Below, piece by piece: positions 9,041 to 17,347 of a stretch of DNA of 64,000 nucleotides (the stretch's first letter is position 1; each line of letters opens with the position of its first letter). This DNA comes from Nocardioides sp. (lineage in GTDB: Bacteria; Actinomycetota; Actinomycetes; Propionibacteriales; Nocardioidaceae), in the NCBI RefSeq assembly GCF_030150155.1, contig NZ_JASLGR010000006.1:1-64000 (forward strand), written 5' to 3'. The position numbers and the translations under genes are program-made. Under the pieces are notes generated by a model. That model had not been told where the DNA came from and did not search any database. It saw nothing but the letters and a program-made list of their open reading frames with translations.

Positions 9041-10093
9041 TCAGGCCAGCAGCTCGCGCACCCGCGGGATCACCTGGGTGCCGTAGAGCTCGATCGAGTG
9101 CATCGTTTGCTCGTGGGAGAGCCCGGTGTCGTACTTGAGCACGAAGCGCTGCACGCCCATGCCGCGGATCGTCCTGGCGATCTTCTGCGCGACCGTCTCG
9201 GGGGAGCCGACGTACATCGCGCCGTGGGTGATCTCCTCGCGGATGTGGTCGGCGGTCGCCGTGCCCCAGCCCCGCTCACGGCCGATCGCGTTGCGTCCGC
9301 GCACCGCTGCCGGCGTGACCAGGCTGATCGCCTCCTCGTCGTCCTCCCAGATGAAGCCGTGCGAGTGCGTGCCTACCGGCAGCGTCAGCTGCTCGTCGGG
9401 GTGCAGCTCGCGCAGGGCGCGGTGATACAGGTCGACGAAGGGCGCGAACCGCAGCGGGTCGCCGCCGATGATCGCCAGCATCAGTCCGAAGCGATGGTGC
9501 GCAGCCCGTACGACGCTCTCCGGGGAGCCACCCACGGCCACCCAGGAGGTGAAGGGGGTGGCGGCCGGGGGATAGAGGACGGCGTCCACGGACGGCCGCA
9601 CGGTGCCGTCCCACTGCACGCGGCCCTCGGGGCCGGCGTCGCGGATCGCGGCGAAGAGCTCGAGCTTCTCCTCGAAGAGGCGCTCGTAGTCGGCCAGGTC
9701 GTACCCGAAGAGCGGGAAGGACTCGGTGAAGGAGCCGCGCCCCAGCGTCACCTCGGCGCGCCCGGCGGAGAGGGCGTTGACCGTTGAGGTCTGCTCCCAG
9801 ACCCGGATCGGGTCGTCGGAGGAGAGCACCGTGACGGCGGTGCCGAGCTTGATCTGCTCGGTGGTGGTGGCCAGGGCCGCCTGGATCAGGGACGGGGCGC
9901 TGATGGCGAACTCGCGACGGTGGTGCTCGCCGACGTTGAACGCGTCGATGCCCACCTGGTCGGCGAGGCGACCCTCGGCGACGATGTCGCGGATCACCTG
10001 GTCGTGGGGGAGGGGATGGCCCTCCGCGTCGGTTGGGATGCTCCCGAAGGTGTCGAGCCCGAAGGTCAGGTCTTGAACATTCACGTCAGCCAT
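9041..10093 (-). CDS. LLM-class flavin-dependent oxidoreductase
   Basis: 350 residues from MADVNVQDLTFGLDTFGS. Luciferase-like TIM-barrel flavin (FMN or F420) enzyme with the usual GEHHRREFAISAP segment near residue 60, TAVTVLSSDDPIRVWEQ and LGRGSFTESFPLFGYD. The substrate is not predictable. It converges on the frameshifted helR and is read in the same direction as the qcr operon, but a strong terminator at 10104-10141 lies just upstream, so it must have its own weak promoter or depend on read-through. The longer frame with an extra 27 residues overlaps the terminator stem and is unlikely. Confidence 0.85.
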   Translation of the reverse strand: MADVNVQDLTFGLDTFGSIPTDAEGHPLPHDQVIRDIVAEGRLADQVGIDAFNVGEHHRREFAISAPSLIQAALATTTEQIKLGTAVTVLSSDDPIRVWEQTSTVNALSAGRAEVTLGRGSFTESFPLFGYDLADYERLFEEKLELFAAIRDAGPEGRVQWDGTVRPSVDAVLYPPAATPFTSWVAVGGSPESVVRAAHHRFGLMLAIIGGDPLRFAPFVDLYHRALRELHPDEQLTLPVGTHSHGFIWEDDEEAISLVTPAAVRGRNAIGRERGWGTATADHIREEITHGAMYVGSPETVAQKIARTIRGMGVQRFVLKYDTGLSHEQTMHSIELYGTQVIPRVRELLA

Positions 10094-10103
10094 AGCGGGA
10101 TAA

Positions 10104-10141
10104 CGACAGAGCCCGCCGGAAGATTCCGGCGGGCTCTGTCG
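10104..10141 (-). terminator. Terminator of the ctaE-qcrCAB operon
   Basis: A perfect 18-bp inverted repeat (CGACAGAGCCCGCCGGAA at 10104-10121 and its complement at 10124-10141) with a two-base centre. It lies about 95 bp after the qcrB stop and 10 bp before the start of the flavin-dependent oxidoreductase gene, all read on the minus strand. Confidence 0.9.
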
Positions 10142-10234
10142 TGAGCGATGTCGATCAGTGGTGGCTGTCGCCACCCGGCATCACCTTCGGCGATGCTGGC
10201 TGCGGTCGTTCACCACATGAGTGCGCGGGCGCAC

Positions 10235-11857
10235 TCAGTGGCTCTCTCCCTTGCCTTCGATCTCGGCGTGGTCGTCACCGTGGCCGTGGGCCAGGTGCTC
10301 GGCCGCCTCGGTGTACTCCTCGATCGTCGGCTTGTCGACGTCGTCGGCGTAGTACACGGTGCGCAGCTTGCCGCGCAGACCCTCGGCGTCCTCGCTGGCC
10401 AGCGCCGTGGCGCTGTCGTCGCGGTTGGTGATGGCGAACGCCTCACCCTCCGGCAGCGGGAGGTGCTTCTCGTAGTACTCACCCTCGGCCGTCCGCATCA
10501 GGACACCCGACTCGTAGCCGTGGAGCAGCATCTCGTTGTCGTGACGCTGCAGCGAGATGCAGATCCGGCGGGTGACGAAGAAGGCGATCGCCGGACCGAC
10601 GAAGACCAGCACCCGGAGGTAGTACGTGATCTGGTTGATCGAGGCGTGCAGCTTGATCGCGATCAGGTCGTTACCGCCAGCGGCCCAGGCCAGACCGTAG
10701 AACGTCATCAGGGAGACCATGAAGGCCGTCCGCGTCGGAGCGTTCCGCGGGCGCTGGAGCAGGTGGTGCTCACGCTTGTCGCCGGTGATCCAGGACTCCA
10801 CGAAGGGCAGGAGCAGCAGGATCGTGAAGAAGATGCCCGGGGTCAGGATGACCGGGACGAAGACGTTCCAGGACCAGGTGTGACCCCAGAAGTGCGACTC
10901 CCAGCCGGGCATGATGCGCAGCAGGCCGTCGGGCCAGCCCATGTACCAGTCAGGCTGCGATCCGGCGGTGACCTTGGTCGGGTCGTACGGTCCGAACTTC
11001 CAGACCGGGTTGATCGACATCAGGCCACCCATGATCGCGGTGACACCGAAGACGATGAAGAAGAAGCCACCGGCCTTGGCGGCGTACACGGGGAGCATCG
11101 GGTAGCCGACGACGTTGTTCTCGGTGCGACCGGGGCCAGGCCACTGCGTGTGCTTGTGGTAGACGAGCAACAGCATGTGGGCGGCGATCAGGCCCAGGAT
11201 CAGGCCCGGGATCAGCAGCACGTGGATCGTGTAGAGCCGGGGGATGATCGACTCACCGGGGAACTCGCCACCGAAGAGGAAGAACGAGATGTAGGTGCCG
11301 ACCAGCGGGATGGCCTTCATGAAGCCGTCCGCCGCGCGGATACCGGTGCCCGAGAGCAGGTCGTCGGGGAGCGAGTAGCCGGTGAAGCCCTCGAGCGTGC
11401 CGAGGAGCAGCAGCAGCGAGCCGATCACCCAGTTGAGCTCACGCGGCTTGCGGTGCGCGCCCGTGAAGAAGACCCGCAGGAGGTGGATCATCATCGAGGC
11501 GATGAAGAGCATCGCGGACCAGTGGTGCATCTGGCGCATGAGCAGACCACCGCGGACGTCGAAGCTGATGTGCAGCGACGAAGCGTAGGCCTGCGACATC
11601 TCGATGCCGCGGAGCTGGTTGTACGAGCCCTGGTAGGTGACCTCAGCCATCGAGGGCTGGAACCAGAGCGTCAGGAAGATACCCGACAGGAGCAGGACGA
11701 CGAAGCTCCACAGCGCGATCTCGCCCAGCATGAACGACCAGTGGTCGGGGAAGATCTTGCGGAGGTTCTTCTTGCCCATGGCGGCGAGGCCGAGGCGCTC
11801 GTCCGCCCACTCGGCAGCCTTGCCCACCTTGGTGGTGGGGGCAGATGTCGTGCTCAT
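10235..11857 (-). CDS. qcrB: Cytochrome bc1 complex cytochrome b subunit
   Basis: 540 residues. Membrane cytochrome b of the menaquinol:cytochrome c reductase, carrying hemes bL and bH and both quinone sites. Heme ligands sit in MRQMHHWSAMLF and in the HVLLIPGLILGLIAAHMLLL helix. The quinol-site loop is present in the actinobacterial form. The C-terminal extension is histidine- and acid-rich (AHGHGDDHAEIEGKGESH). QcrB is the target of imidazopyridine inhibitors such as Q203 in mycobacteria. Its ATG overlaps the qcrA stop by one base; it is the last gene of ctaE-qcrC-qcrA-qcrB. Confidence 0.97.
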   Translation of the reverse strand: MSTTSAPTTKVGKAAEWADERLGLAAMGKKNLRKIFPDHWSFMLGEIALWSFVVLLLSGIFLTLWFQPSMAEVTYQGSYNQLRGIEMSQAYASSLHISFDVRGGLLMRQMHHWSAMLFIASMMIHLLRVFFTGAHRKPRELNWVIGSLLLLLGTLEGFTGYSLPDDLLSGTGIRAADGFMKAIPLVGTYISFFLFGGEFPGESIIPRLYTIHVLLIPGLILGLIAAHMLLLVYHKHTQWPGPGRTENNVVGYPMLPVYAAKAGGFFFIVFGVTAIMGGLMSINPVWKFGPYDPTKVTAGSQPDWYMGWPDGLLRIMPGWESHFWGHTWSWNVFVPVILTPGIFFTILLLLPFVESWITGDKREHHLLQRPRNAPTRTAFMVSLMTFYGLAWAAGGNDLIAIKLHASINQITYYLRVLVFVGPAIAFFVTRRICISLQRHDNEMLLHGYESGVLMRTAEGEYYEKHLPLPEGEAFAITNRDDSATALASEDAEGLRGKLRTVYYADDVDKPTIEEYTEAAEHLAHGHGDDHAEIEGKGESH

Positions 11858-12993
11858 CAGATGTCCGCCTTCTTCTGGACCTCATCGGGGGACTGCGAGT
11901 CGCGCTCCCAGTAGCTGGGGCCGACCGGCTCGGCGAAGTCGCTGAGCGCGATCAGGTAGCCCTCGTCGTCGACGCCGAGCGGCAGCTGCGGAAGGTGACG
12001 GCCAGCCGGACCGAAGACGACCTTGCCGGAGTCGGCCAGGTCGAACGTGGACTGGTGGCACGGGCACAGCAGGTGGTGCGTGGTGCGCTCGTTCAGGGAG
12101 ATCGGGCAACCGACGTGGGTGCAGATCTTGGAGTACGCGACGACGCCGTCGACGGCCCAGTTGCGGGTCGCCTCGCTGACGATGTCGTTCGGGTCCATCC
12201 GCAGCATCACGATCGCGGCCTTGGACTTGGCGATCTGCAGCTCAGCCCCGTGGAGGTCGGGCTGTCCGTTCTCCGCGGTGGGGAAGATCGCCTCGGGCTC
12301 GGCGTTGAACAGGTCGCCGATCTCGACGTCGGAGAGGTGGATCGGGGTGCCGACGACGTCGCGGACGACGCGCATCCCCTTCTTCCACACGGTGTGCTTG
12401 AGGCCGGCGCCCTGGTACTCGCCGACGACCTGGTTCGGGAGCGGACCGAGGTCGCGCAGCATCACGACGGCCGGGGCGGCCAGCAGGCCGACGGCGCCGA
12501 TCAGGGAGTTGCGCAGCAGCGGGCGACGGCCCATGCCGGACTCCTCGAGACCCGCCTGGAGGGCGGCGAGGGTGGCGGCGCGGTCGTCGGCCGACGAGGC
12601 GGCCGGGTGGCGCTCCTCGCTGATCTCGACGTCGGCCATGAGCTTGCGGGCCCACTGGATGACGCCGATGCCGATGAAGAGGAGAGCCAGACCGAGCGTC
12701 ACGCCGAGGGAGACGTTCGAGGCGCCCAGACCGATGAAGGTGTGACCACCGACGCCGTTCTTGACCGAGAAGTAGCAGACCACGAAGAGGACCGTGGCGA
12801 CCGCGGACAGACCGAACAGGGTCGCGACCTGGCGCTCAGCGCGACGCTCGGCCTTGGGGTCGACGTCGGTCGGACGCCAGGTGTGCTCGTGCAGACCGGG
12901 GTCCGGCAGAAGCGCATCCGTGGAAGCGTTGATCTCCGCGTGCGACTCGGAGTGTGACCCCGGGTCGGAGTGGGTGGGCTGATCCGTGCTCAC
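11857..12993 (-). CDS. qcrA: Cytochrome bc1 complex Rieske iron-sulfur subunit
   Basis: 378 residues. Passes electrons from quinol to the cytochrome cc subunit. As in other actinobacteria the N-terminus has three membrane helices (about 58-76, 92-114 and 162-180) instead of one. The [2Fe-2S] ligands are C291 and H293 (CTHVGC) and C310 and H313 (CPCHQSTFD); C296 and C312 form the conserved disulfide. The start is GTG 12993, which overlaps the qcrC stop (GTGA), not the upstream in-frame codon. The acidic N-terminal 40 residues are probably unstructured. Confidence 0.95.
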   Translation of the reverse strand: MSTDQPTHSDPGSHSESHAEINASTDALLPDPGLHEHTWRPTDVDPKAERRAERQVATLFGLSAVATVLFVVCYFSVKNGVGGHTFIGLGASNVSLGVTLGLALLFIGIGVIQWARKLMADVEISEERHPAASSADDRAATLAALQAGLEESGMGRRPLLRNSLIGAVGLLAAPAVVMLRDLGPLPNQVVGEYQGAGLKHTVWKKGMRVVRDVVGTPIHLSDVEIGDLFNAEPEAIFPTAENGQPDLHGAELQIAKSKAAIVMLRMDPNDIVSEATRNWAVDGVVAYSKICTHVGCPISLNERTTHHLLCPCHQSTFDLADSGKVVFGPAGRHLPQLPLGVDDEGYLIALSDFAEPVGPSYWERDSQSPDEVQKKADI

Positions 12994-13877
12994 GCTGCAG
13001 CGCCCTTCTTCTTCTTGTTGGTACGGGTGGTGTGCGCCGCGATCCACACGGCGAAGGCGACCATGACGCCGAGGCCGAGGATCCAGGCGAAGAGACCCTC
13101 GCTCACCGGGCCGAGACCACCGAGGCCGAAGCCGCCGTAGTTGGGCTCGTCCTTCATCGACTTGACGTACGCGATGACGTCACGCTTCTCCTCGGGGGAG
13201 AGGTTGCCGTTGGAGAAGGTGTCCATCGACTGCGGACCCGTCAGCATCGCCTCGTAGATGTGCTTCTCGGAGGTGTTGATGATCTGGGGCGCGTAGCCAC
13301 CGCGGGGCATGGCGCCGCCGTTGCCGTTGAAGTTGTGGCAGGCGGTGCAGTTGGTGAGGAAGATCTGGCCACCGCGAACGATCGCGGCCTGCTTCTCCTC
13401 ATCGGTCAGACCCTCGGTGGAGTAGTCCTTGGCCGTCGGGATCGACGGGCCGGGGGCGAGCGAGGCGACGTACGCCGCGATGTCGGCGATCTCCTCGTCG
13501 GTGTAGGCCTTCTGCTTGGCCGGGGCCTGCTGGCCGGGGGCGGCCAGCGGCATCCGGCCGGTGCCCATCTGGAAGTCCACGGAGGCCGCGCCGACACCGG
13601 CGAGGCTCGGGCCGAGGAGCTTGCCGCTGATGTCGTTCTGGCCCTCGCCGTTCTGGCCGTGGCAGAACGCGCAACCGACCAGGAAGAGCTCCTTGCCCTT
13701 CGCGGCCTGGTCCGAACTCGCGCTGCTGTCAGCCGACGAGGACGGGGAGAAGGCGGCGTAGGCGCCACCGGAGAGCAGCAGTGCTCCGAGGAGGAGCACC
13801 GCGCCGGCCATGCGACCGCGGCGGTGACGGGAGAGTCGACCGGCTGAGCGGTTCAGACTGCGCTTGAGGAGGTGCAA
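12990..13877 (-). CDS. qcrC: Cytochrome bc1 complex diheme cytochrome c subunit
   Basis: 295 residues. Diheme cytochrome cc that wires the bc1 complex directly to CuA of the aa3 oxidase, replacing soluble cytochrome c. Two heme-attachment motifs are present, CAFCH at 69-73 and CTACH at 177-181. There is an N-terminal export helix (about 23-42) and a C-terminal anchor (about 262-282) with a lysine-rich end. A TTG start at 13877 is favoured because AAGGA lies 8 nt upstream, just after the ctaE stop; the next in-frame ATG would cut into the signal region. Second gene of the operon. Confidence 0.93.
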   Translation of the reverse strand: MHLLKRSLNRSAGRLSRHRRGRMAGAVLLLGALLLSGGAYAAFSPSSSADSSASSDQAAKGKELFLVGCAFCHGQNGEGQNDISGKLLGPSLAGVGAASVDFQMGTGRMPLAAPGQQAPAKQKAYTDEEIADIAAYVASLAPGPSIPTAKDYSTEGLTDEEKQAAIVRGGQIFLTNCTACHNFNGNGGAMPRGGYAPQIINTSEKHIYEAMLTGPQSMDTFSNGNLSPEEKRDVIAYVKSMKDEPNYGGFGLGGLGPVSEGLFAWILGLGVMVAFAVWIAAHTTRTNKKKKGAAA

Positions 13878-13911
13878 CGTAGGAATCCTTACTTCTTCGC
13901 TGCCGGACCGG

Positions 13912-14553
13912 TCACTTGATGATGTAGATCGAGGCGAACAGCCCGATCCACACCACGTCGACGAAGTGCCAGTAGTAGGAGACGACGATCGCGCTCACCG
14001 CCTGCTCGTAGGTGAAGCGGCGAGCGACATAGGTGCGACCGAGAACGAGGAGGAAGGCGATCAGACCACCGGTCACGTGGATACCGTGGAAGCCCGTGGT
14101 CAGGTAGAACATCGTCCCGTACGCCGAGGACGGGATCGTGATGCCCTCCTGGATCAGGGTCGCGTACTCGGTCGCCTGACCGGCGATGAAGATCGCGCCC
14201 ATGATGTACGTGAGGATGAACCACTCACGCAGGCCCCAGGTAGCGGGGTTGAAGACAGAGCCGGATCGACCGACCTTGCCGTTCTCCGCCTTGAAGACAC
14301 CCATCTGGCACGTCACCGACGAGAGCACGAGGATGATCGTGTTCGTCAGTGCGAACGGCACGTTCAGGTGCTGGGTGTTCTGCGGCCACAACTCGGGGCT
14401 CACCGAACGGATGGTGAAGTACGCCGCGAAGAGGGCTGCGAAGAACATCAGCTCGCTGGAGAGCCAGATGATGGTGCCGACCTGAACCATGCTAGGTCGG
14501 TCGTGCTGCCCGTGCAGACGGGATGCCGGAAGTGCTGAAGCTGCAGTCGCCAC
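13912..14553 (-). CDS. ctaE: Cytochrome c oxidase subunit III
   Basis: 213 residues. Core membrane subunit of the aa3 oxidase, with five predicted helices in the short actinobacterial form. Marks are [34 protein letters not shown] and the terminal [15 protein letters not shown]. First gene of the ctaE-qcrCAB operon. The GTG start lies 6 nt after CATAAT (14562-14567) and has no Shine-Dalgarno, which suggests a leaderless mRNA. It is divergent from ctaG, 82 bp apart. Confidence 0.96.
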   Translation of the reverse strand: MATAASALPASRLHGQHDRPSMVQVGTIIWLSSELMFFAALFAAYFTIRSVSPELWPQNTQHLNVPFALTNTIILVLSSVTCQMGVFKAENGKVGRSGSVFNPATWGLREWFILTYIMGAIFIAGQATEYATLIQEGITIPSSAYGTMFYLTTGFHGIHVTGGLIAFLLVLGRTYVARRFTYEQAVSAIVVSYYWHFVDVVWIGLFASIYIIK

Positions 14554-14635
14554 GGGCTCATTATGTCGGTAGTCGATCTGGACGGCACCCCGACCCCCCG
14601 AAACATGTCAGGAAGGGGGTCATAAAGTTGCGGGG
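14554..14635. promoter_or_regulatory. Divergent ctaE / ctaG promoter region
   Basis: 82 bp between two outward-facing starts. On the minus strand CATAAT (14562-14567) is 6 nt from the ctaE GTG. On the plus strand CATAAA (14621-14626) lies about 9 nt before the ctaG GTG. The centre holds a C-run and a G-run (about 14590-14600 and 14612-14618) that could pair. Confidence 0.5.
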
Positions 14636-15583
14636 GTGGTGATCTCTGCGGTGACGACCGCCGGCTCTGTGACGCTCGACCTGCCCCCGTTCGGGTGGTC
14701 GACGTTCCTCTCGCAATGGGGTCTGGCGCCGATCCCGTTCGTGATCACGATCTGGGTCGCCGGCCTCTATCTGTGGGGCGTGCGGGTGCTCCACAAGCGG
14801 GGCGACCGCTGGCCCGTGGGCCGCACGATCGCGTTCGTGGTCGTCGGGATGGGGTCGTTCTACCTGGCGACCTGCTCGGGGTGGGCGGCGTACGACACCA
14901 CCCTGCTGTCGGTGCACATGGGTCAGCACATGATCCTGTCGATGCTGGTGCCGCTCTCGCTCGCCCTCGGGGCACCCGTGACGCTGGCGCTGCGCACCCT
15001 GCCCCGAACGCCGCGCACGTGGCTGCTGGCGGTGCTGCACTCGCGGATCGTCAAGGTGCTCAGCTTCCCGCCGCTGACCTTCCTGCTCTACGTGGTCTCG
15101 CCGTGGGCTCTCTATTTCTCCGGCTGGTACGCCGCCTCGCTCCACTCCGACTACGTGCACGAGATGATGCACCTCCACCTCGTGCTGGTCGGCTCGCTCT
15201 TCTTCTGGCCGCTGATGGGGATCGACCCGATCCCCGGCCGGGTCAGCTACCCGGGGCGGATCCTGCTCACGGTGCTGACGCTGCCCTTCCACGCGTTCCT
15301 CGGGATCGCGATCATGAGCCGCTCCACCCTGCTGGCCGGCTCCTGGTATCCCGACCTGCACAACGGTCCGATGGGCTCGTGGTTGCCCGATCCGATGGCG
15401 GACCAGCAGCTCGCCGGCGGCATCCTGTGGGGTGCCGGCGACTTCGTCGGACTCGTCTTCTTCGGGGTGCTCTTCACCCAGTGGGTGCGTCAGTCGCTCA
15501 AGGAAGCGGCCCGAGAGGACCGGCGTCTGGATCTGCTCGAGGCACGAGAACGCTCGGCCAACGAGCGCGCCGCAGCGGAGTAG
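14636..15583 (+). CDS. ctaG: Cytochrome c oxidase assembly protein, CtaG_caa3 family
   Basis: 315 residues with about eight membrane helices, ending in a charged cytosolic tail. The CtaG_caa3 family (distinct from Cox11) is linked to copper loading of heme-copper oxidases. Histidine-rich membrane segments fit that role: [19 protein letters not shown] and [24 protein letters not shown]. Divergent from ctaE and close to all other oxidase genes, which supports the assignment. Two adjacent GTG codons could start it; the first is used here. Confidence 0.88.
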   Translation: MVISAVTTAGSVTLDLPPFGWSTFLSQWGLAPIPFVITIWVAGLYLWGVRVLHKRGDRWPVGRTIAFVVVGMGSFYLATCSGWAAYDTTLLSVHMGQHMILSMLVPLSLALGAPVTLALRTLPRTPRTWLLAVLHSRIVKVLSFPPLTFLLYVVSPWALYFSGWYAASLHSDYVHEMMHLHLVLVGSLFFWPLMGIDPIPGRVSYPGRILLTVLTLPFHAFLGIAIMSRSTLLAGSWYPDLHNGPMGSWLPDPMADQQLAGGILWGAGDFVGLVFFGVLFTQWVRQSLKEAAREDRRLDLLEARERSANERAAAE

Positions 15584-15592
15584 AGTCGCCCC

Positions 15593-15997
15593 GTGACCGC
15601 ATCGCAATCGTTGAAGGTCCTGGTCTACAGCGACGACATCGACACTCGCGCCCAGGTGATCCGTGCGCTCGGGAAGCGTCCGCACCCGAGCCTCCCGGAG
15701 CTGGAGTACGTCGAGGTGGCGACGGAGCCCGTCCTGCTCCAGCACGCCGACGCCGGTGTCGACCTGATGATCCTGGACGGCGAGGCCGTCCCCGCCGGTG
15801 GCATCGGGATCGCCAAGCAGCTCAAGGACGAGCTGGCCCCGTGCCCGCCGATCGTGGTCATCACCGGTCGGCCGCAGGACTCCTGGCTGGCGAGCTGGTC
15901 GCGTGCGGAGGCCGCCGTGCCGCAGCCCCTGGACCCGCTGCTGCTGGCCCGCACCGTCGTCGACCTGCTGCAGTCGCAGACGCCCGCGAACGCATGA
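15593..15997 (+). CDS. Receiver-like (pseudo-receiver) domain protein
   Basis: 134 residues forming a single CheY-like domain without an output domain. The acidic pair D14-D15, the phospho-acceptor position D62 (MILDGEA) and T91 (VVITG) are present. The invariant lysine is replaced (VPQPLDP, Q111 where K is expected), so normal phosphorylation signalling is doubtful. The TAG stop of ctaG is part of the -10-like TAGAGT (15581-15586), 6 nt before the GTG start. The stop overlaps the trpD start (ATGA), so the two are translationally coupled. The role is unknown; the context suggests a link with trpD expression or activity. Confidence 0.75.
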   Translation: MTASQSLKVLVYSDDIDTRAQVIRALGKRPHPSLPELEYVEVATEPVLLQHADAGVDLMILDGEAVPAGGIGIAKQLKDELAPCPPIVVITGRPQDSWLASWSRAEAAVPQPLDPLLLARTVVDLLQSQTPANA

Positions 15998-17025
15998 GCG
16001 CCGCCCTCACCTGGCCCGACGTCCTCGGGCCCCTCGTCGCACGCCGTGACCTCTCCGCCGCACAGGCCGAGTGGGCGATGTCGGAGATCCTCGCCGGCGC
16101 CGCCACTCCCGCCCAGATCGCCGGCTTCGCCGTCGCGCTGCGCGCCAAGGGCGAGACCGTCGCCGAGCTCGGTGGGCTCGCCGCGGCGATGCTCGCCCAG
16201 GCCAACCCGATCTCCGTCGACGGGCGCTCCCTCGACATCGTCGGCACCGGCGGGGACCGCTCGATGTCGGTCAACATCTCGACCATGTCGGCGCTCGTCG
16301 CCGCCGGGGCCGGGGTCAAGGTGGTCAAGCACGGCAACCGCTCCGCGTCCTCGAAGTCGGGCTCGGCCGACGTCCTGGAGGCGCTCGGCATCCGGCTCGA
16401 CCTGCCCATCGACCAGGTCGCCGCGATGGCCGACCAGGTCGGCATCACGTTCCTGTTCTCGGCCGCCTTCCACCCGGCGATGCGGCATGCGGCAGTGCCG
16501 CGCCGCGAGCTCGGCGTCGGCACCTCGTTCAACCTGCTCGGGCCGCTGACCAACCCGGCCCGCCCGGCCGCCAGCGCGATCGGCTGTGCCGACCCGTCGG
16601 CGGCTCCGGTGATGGCTGGCGTCTTCGCCGAGCGCGGCTCCGACGCCTGGGTCTTCCGGGGCGAGGACGGCCTCGACGAGCTCACCACCACCGGGTCGTC
16701 GCAGATCTGGGCGGTGCACGACGGGGTCGTCACCGAGCACACCCTGGACCCGCGCGTCTTCGGGATCGCACTGGCGACCGCCGAGGACCTGCGCGGCGGC
16801 GAGGCCGAGGAGAACGCTCAGGTCGTCCGTGAGCTGCTGGCCGGCAAGGTCGGCCCGGTGCGGGACGCGGTCGTGCTCAACGCGGGTGCCGGCTTGGCCG
16901 TGCACGCTGCGGAGGGCGGCGACATCGAGGCGGCGCTGGCGCGCGGCATCGAGCGTGCTGCCGAGGCGATCGACTCCGGTGCCGCGGCAGCGGTGCTCGA
17001 CCGCTGGGTGGCCGCCACCCGCTGA
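15994..17025 (+). CDS. trpD: Anthranilate phosphoribosyltransferase
   Basis: 343 residues. Second step of tryptophan synthesis: anthranilate plus PRPP to phosphoribosyl-anthranilate. The PRPP and magnesium motifs are clear: [39 protein letters not shown], and the acidic [13 protein letters not shown] 15994 is coupled to the preceding gene by a four-base overlap. Other trp genes are not in the window. In M. tuberculosis trpD likewise sits beside ctaE. Confidence 0.96.
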   Translation: MSAALTWPDVLGPLVARRDLSAAQAEWAMSEILAGAATPAQIAGFAVALRAKGETVAELGGLAAAMLAQANPISVDGRSLDIVGTGGDRSMSVNISTMSALVAAGAGVKVVKHGNRSASSKSGSADVLEALGIRLDLPIDQVAAMADQVGITFLFSAAFHPAMRHAAVPRRELGVGTSFNLLGPLTNPARPAASAIGCADPSAAPVMAGVFAERGSDAWVFRGEDGLDELTTTGSSQIWAVHDGVVTEHTLDPRVFGIALATAEDLRGGEAEENAQVVRELLAGKVGPVRDAVVLNAGAGLAVHAAEGGDIEAALARGIERAAEAIDSGAAAAVLDRWVAATR

Positions 17026-17045
17026 GGTGGGGCCCCTCGGGGGTG

Positions 17046-17061
17046 CGAGCCCTCGGGCTCG
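17046..17061. terminator. Hairpin between convergent trpD and Lrp-like gene
   Basis: CGAGCCC (17046-17052), TC loop and GGGCTCG (17055-17061), preceded by a GGGGCCCC tract. It lies in the 39-bp gap between two convergent genes and ends 4 bp before the Lrp-like stop. Modest strength, no T-run. Confidence 0.5.
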
Positions 17062-17064
17062 ACG

Positions 17065-17343
17065 TCAGTCGAGGCCGAGGGAGAACGCCGACTCCAGGTC
17101 GTGCTTGGAGTAGGCGCGGTAGGCGATGTGGGTCTCGGTGTCGACGATGCCGGGCACCTTGTTGATCCGGTCGGCGACGACGTCGGCGATCTCGTCGTGC
17201 TGGCGCACCCGGACCATGACGATCAGGTCCGTCTGGCCGGTGGTGGAGTAGACCTCGCTGACGCCGTCGAGGTCGGCGATCGCCTGGGCGACCTCCGGGA
17301 TCCGCGCGGTGTCGGCCTTGACGAAAACGATGGCGGTGATCAC
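17065..17343 (-). CDS. Stand-alone Lrp/AsnC ligand-binding (RAM) domain protein
   Basis: 92 residues starting VITAIVFVKADTARIPEVAQAIADLDGV and containing VYSTTGQTDLIVMVRV. This is the effector-binding alpha/beta fold of Lrp/AsnC regulators without a DNA-binding helix-turn-helix. Such stand-alone domains form oligomers and bind amino acids; they may modulate full-length Lrp proteins. The GTG start follows the exonuclease gene stop by 4 bp, so the two are co-transcribed. A longer in-frame extension upstream would overlap that gene and is rejected. Confidence 0.85.
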   Translation of the reverse strand: MITAIVFVKADTARIPEVAQAIADLDGVSEVYSTTGQTDLIVMVRVRQHDEIADVVADRINKVPGIVDTETHIAYRAYSKHDLESAFSLGLD

Positions 17344-17347
17344 GTCC

